A stretch of DNA of 42,890 nt, from positions 1 through 42,890 of the forward strand of contig CASFCS010000018.1 in assembly GCA_949293245.1 (NCBI GenBank), read 5' to 3'. Origin of the DNA: an uncultured bacterium. Lineage in GTDB: Bacteria; Bacillota; Clostridia; Oscillospirales; Oscillospiraceae. Positions 40,891 to 42,890 of the stretch are shown in pieces. Below the pieces are notes generated by a model. That model did no database searches and was not told where the DNA came from. It worked only from the letters and a program-made list of their open reading frames with translations. Position 1 is the first letter of the stretch. Every line of letters starts with the position of its first letter. Position numbers and translations under genes: made by a program.

Positions 40891-41757
40891 GTGAATCCCC
40901 AGAAGATTGCCATTATTACCGATTCCTGTGGGGATATCCCCCGGACGGCCCGGCAAAAGTACCCTATTTTTGTCATACCCCTGACCATCCGCTGTGCCGA
41001 CGGAGAGTATCAGGACGGGGAGACCATCTCCTCGGAGGAGGTCTACCGCCGTCTGGCCACCGAGCTGCCCAGGACCTCTCTGCCCCGGGGTTCCGCCTTT
41101 GACCGGGCGCTGGACCAGATCCGGGCCCAGGGGTACCGGAGGGTCATCGCGGTGATGCTCTCCTCGGGGCTGTCGGGCACCTTCAACATGATGCATATGA
41201 AGGCTTCCCTCACCTCTGATCTGGAGATTCGGGTATTTGACTCCCTGTCTGGCAGCCTGGGCACCGGGGCCACCGTATTGCAGCTGGCCCGGTATATTGA
41301 GGAGGGCGTAGCGTGGGAGGAGCTGCTGCGCCGGGCGGAGATCCTCATTGCCAACACCCATGTGTTCTTTTCCGTGGACACCCTGGAGTACCTCCGCAAG
41401 GGGGGGCGCATCGGACGGATCACCGCCCTGGCCGGCTCCATGCTGCAAATCAAGCCCATCCTCACCTTCCATGCCGACGGGCAGCTGAACACCGCCGCCA
41501 AGGTGCGGGGGCGGAAAGCGGTCACCCCCCGGCTGGTAGAGCTGGTGGAGGGCTGTCTGGCGGGGCACCGGCGCTACAACCTGGTGTCCGCCCACGGGGG
41601 CGCGCCGGAGGAGTTCAAGGGACTGGAGTCCGCCCTCCTCTCCGCCTTTCCCCACTACGACCACTACGACACCACCCATCTGGGGGCCACCCTCAGCGTA
41701 TATATCGGCCCCGGGGTGCTGGGGGCCGGCATCCAGATCCTGGACGACCTGGCGTAA
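40891..41757 (+). CDS. degV: DegV-family fatty-acid-binding protein
   Basis: The 288-residue protein has the two-domain DegV fold: IAIITDSCGDIP at residues 6-17, the ligand Ser region VIAVMLSSGLSGTFNMM near 85-101, DSLSGSLGTGATVLQLAR near 117, and VDTLEYLRKGGRIG in the C-terminal lobe. DegV proteins bind a fatty acid and in Gram-positive bacteria (FakB) present it to the kinase FakA to make acyl-phosphate for phospholipids. No FakA gene is seen here. The GTG at 40891 with GGTGA upstream is the only fitting start. Promoter and operator upstream suggest control by TetR. Confidence 0.92.
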   Translation: MNPQKIAIITDSCGDIPRTARQKYPIFVIPLTIRCADGEYQDGETISSEEVYRRLATELPRTSLPRGSAFDRALDQIRAQGYRRVIAVMLSSGLSGTFNMMHMKASLTSDLEIRVFDSLSGSLGTGATVLQLARYIEEGVAWEELLRRAEILIANTHVFFSVDTLEYLRKGGRIGRITALAGSMLQIKPILTFHADGQLNTAAKVRGRKAVTPRLVELVEGCLAGHRRYNLVSAHGGAPEEFKGLESALLSAFPHYDHYDTTHLGATLSVYIGPGVLGAGIQILDDLA

Positions 41758-41769
41758 AAAAATAAAGCC

Positions 41770-41811
41770 GAAGGCCGCCGGGCCCGCAAAAGCGGGCACG
41801 GCGGCCTTTCT
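41770..41811. terminator. Bidirectional terminator between degV and the GNAT gene
   Basis: GAAGGCCGCCG and GCCCGC pair with GCGGGC and CGGCGGCCTTTC (AAAA loop, one interruption). The plus strand continues TCTGTCTC and the minus strand runs into CGGCTTTATTTTTTT. Confidence 0.85.
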
Positions 41812-41819
41812 CTGTCTCA

Positions 41820-42362
41820 TCAGTCCCCGGGGGCGGGCCTAACCCGCTCCGCCGCCCGGAGGGAAAAGATGATATGGGGCATGTCCATCCCCCAGTAGTG
41901 CTTTACCAGCACCCCTCTGGGCGTCATGCCGCACCGGCGGGCCACCCTCTGGGAGGGGAGGTTGTTGTCCCGGATGAAGGCATATATCTCCTCCAGCCCC
42001 AGGCGGTCAAAGCCGTGGTCCAGGCAGGCCCGGGCCCCCTCGGCGGCGTATCCCCGGCCCCACACCTTCCGGCGGAAGAGATAGCCCACCTCGGGCACCC
42101 GCCCTGACGGCCCCTCCTGCATAGTCAGACCGCACTGGCCCAGGAAGGTACCCGTCTCCCGGTCCTCCACAGCCCACAGTCCGAAGCCCTCCTCCCGGTA
42201 GCGCCAGAGCTGGCGGGCAAGCCACTGCTCCACCTCCTCCTGGGAAAAGGCGTGCTCATAGGCATACATGGCCATGGGATCCTGGAGGATGGTACACAGG
42301 TTGTCAAAGTCCGCCGGCTCCAGCTGCCGCAGCCGCAGCCGCGGGGTAGTCAGAATCTCCAC
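41820..42362 (-). CDS. GNAT-family N-acetyltransferase (RimJ/RimL type)
   Basis: The 180-residue acetyl-CoA-dependent enzyme has the GNAT core: LTTPRLRLRQLEPADFDNL at the start, GLWAVEDRETGTFLGQCGL for strands 2-4, VGYLFRRKVWGRGYAAEGARACLDHGF with the acetyl-CoA loop RxxGxG/A (WGRGYA), and YAFIRDNNLPSQRVARRCGM at the C-terminal half. It most resembles RimJ/RimL-like enzymes that acetylate N-termini or small molecules. The start is GTG at 42362 (MEILTTPRL), with AAGGGAG upstream. It follows rpoD by 24 bases in the same direction, so it may be read through from rpoD. Substrate unknown. Confidence 0.88.
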   Translation of the reverse strand: MEILTTPRLRLRQLEPADFDNLCTILQDPMAMYAYEHAFSQEEVEQWLARQLWRYREEGFGLWAVEDRETGTFLGQCGLTMQEGPSGRVPEVGYLFRRKVWGRGYAAEGARACLDHGFDRLGLEEIYAFIRDNNLPSQRVARRCGMTPRGVLVKHYWGMDMPHIIFSLRAAERVRPAPGD

Positions 42363-42386
42363 GGCGTCTCCCTTCCAGGCGGGAAC

Positions 42387-42890
42387 TCAGTTCAGGAAGT
42401 CCTTGAGTTTCTTGGAACGGCTGGGGTGGCGGAGCTTGCGCAGGGCCTTGGCCTCAATCTGGCGGATGCGCTCCCGGGTGACGTTAAACTCCCTGCCCAC
42501 CTCCTCCAGGGTGCGGGTGCGGCCGTCCTCAATGCCGAAACGCAGCTTGAGCACCTTTTCCTCCCGGGGGGTGAGGGTACCCAGCACATCCACCAGCTGC
42601 TCCTTGAGGAGAGTGAAAGAGGCGGCCTCAGAGGGCTCGGAGGCGTCCTCGTCGGGGATGAAGTCCCCCAGGTGGGAGTCCTCCTCCTCGCCGATGGGGG
42701 TCTCCAGGCTCACGGGCTCCTGGGCGATCTTCAGGATCTCCCGCACCTTGTCCACAGGCATGGACATCTCCTCGGCAATCTCCTCCGGGGAGGGGTCGTG
42801 GCCCAGCTCCTGGAGGAGCTGGCGGGACACCCGGATGACCTTGTTGATGGTCTCCACCATATGGACGGGGATGCGGATGGTGCGGGCCTG
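42387..42890 (-). CDS. rpoD: RNA polymerase primary sigma factor, C-terminal part (cut by window edge)
   Basis: The last 167 residues of the housekeeping sigma factor are visible; the gene continues beyond the right edge. [15 protein letters not shown] is the end of region 2, followed by region 3 ([25 protein letters not shown], then [21 protein letters not shown]) and region 4 with [30 protein letters not shown], the helix-turn-helix for the -35 box. The end KKLKDFLN is normal for sigma-70 RpoD. It supports the sigma-A type promoters called in this window. The assignment to the primary factor rather than a stationary-phase relative is strong. Confidence 0.97.
   Translation of the reverse strand, partial: QARTIRIPVHMVETINKVIRVSRQLLQELGHDPSPEEIAEEMSMPVDKVREILKIAQEPVSLETPIGEEEDSHLGDFIPDEDASEPSEAASFTLLKEQLVDVLGTLTPREEKVLKLRFGIEDGRTRTLEEVGREFNVTRERIRQIEAKALRKLRHPSRSKKLKDFLN

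Overview
The window looks like the chromosome of a spore-forming, high-GC clostridium, most like gut Oscillospirales such as Flavonifractor or Lawsonibacter. The evidence is an intact spoIIAA-spoIIAB-sigF operon, a T-box leader on valS, strong AGGAGG ribosome sites, sigma-A promoters of the TTGACA-17-TATAAT type, CUT1 and BMP-type ABC transporters, and codons rich in G or C at the third position. The taxon is an inference. No rRNA, tRNA, insertion sequence, phage or CRISPR array was seen.

Layout: the window opens with the 3' end of ilvC. Positions 484-13196 hold a sialic acid / amino sugar locus. A minus-strand operon (binding protein, two permeases, NanA-type lyase, NagB, NagA, MsmX-type ATPase) runs from about 7.99 kb down to 484. 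Above it lie a minus-strand pair, N-acylglucosamine 2-epimerase and an RpiR regulator, and a divergent plus-strand trio: an unusual ROK kinase, an SGNH esterase and a YesL-like membrane protein. Together they can take up a sialic acid, split it to ManNAc and pyruvate, epimerise and phosphorylate it, and feed fructose-6-phosphate to glycolysis. A perfect 9-1-9 palindrome sits just upstream of the transporter promoter.

13.2-21.7 kb: a DUF362 protein with a cysteine-bearing C-terminal half; a LysR gene divergent from a four-gene operon (hexapeptide acetyltransferase, iron-sulfur-flavoprotein-like reductase, alpha/beta hydrolase with a cysteine elbow, CMD-cupin fusion) of unknown pathway; then a second LysR gene divergent from a probable selenium module (YedE transporter, TusA-like protein, DUF3343 protein).

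21.7-33.5 kb: a nucleoside-type ABC transporter (permease, permease, ATPase) on the minus strand, whose likely BMP binding lipoprotein and deoC lie about 5-6 kb away. Between them sit a large membrane-anchored, circularly permuted GH3 protein and a second RpiR regulator. A patatin-like phospholipase follows.

33.5-42.9 kb: a small acidic protein with a cysteine tail, a GtrA/GT2 pair, the spoIIA operon, valS with its T-box, a TetR/DegV divergent pair with a candidate operator, a GNAT acetyltransferase and the 3' end of rpoD. Most genes have clear ribosome sites, and many transcription units end in strong hairpins.
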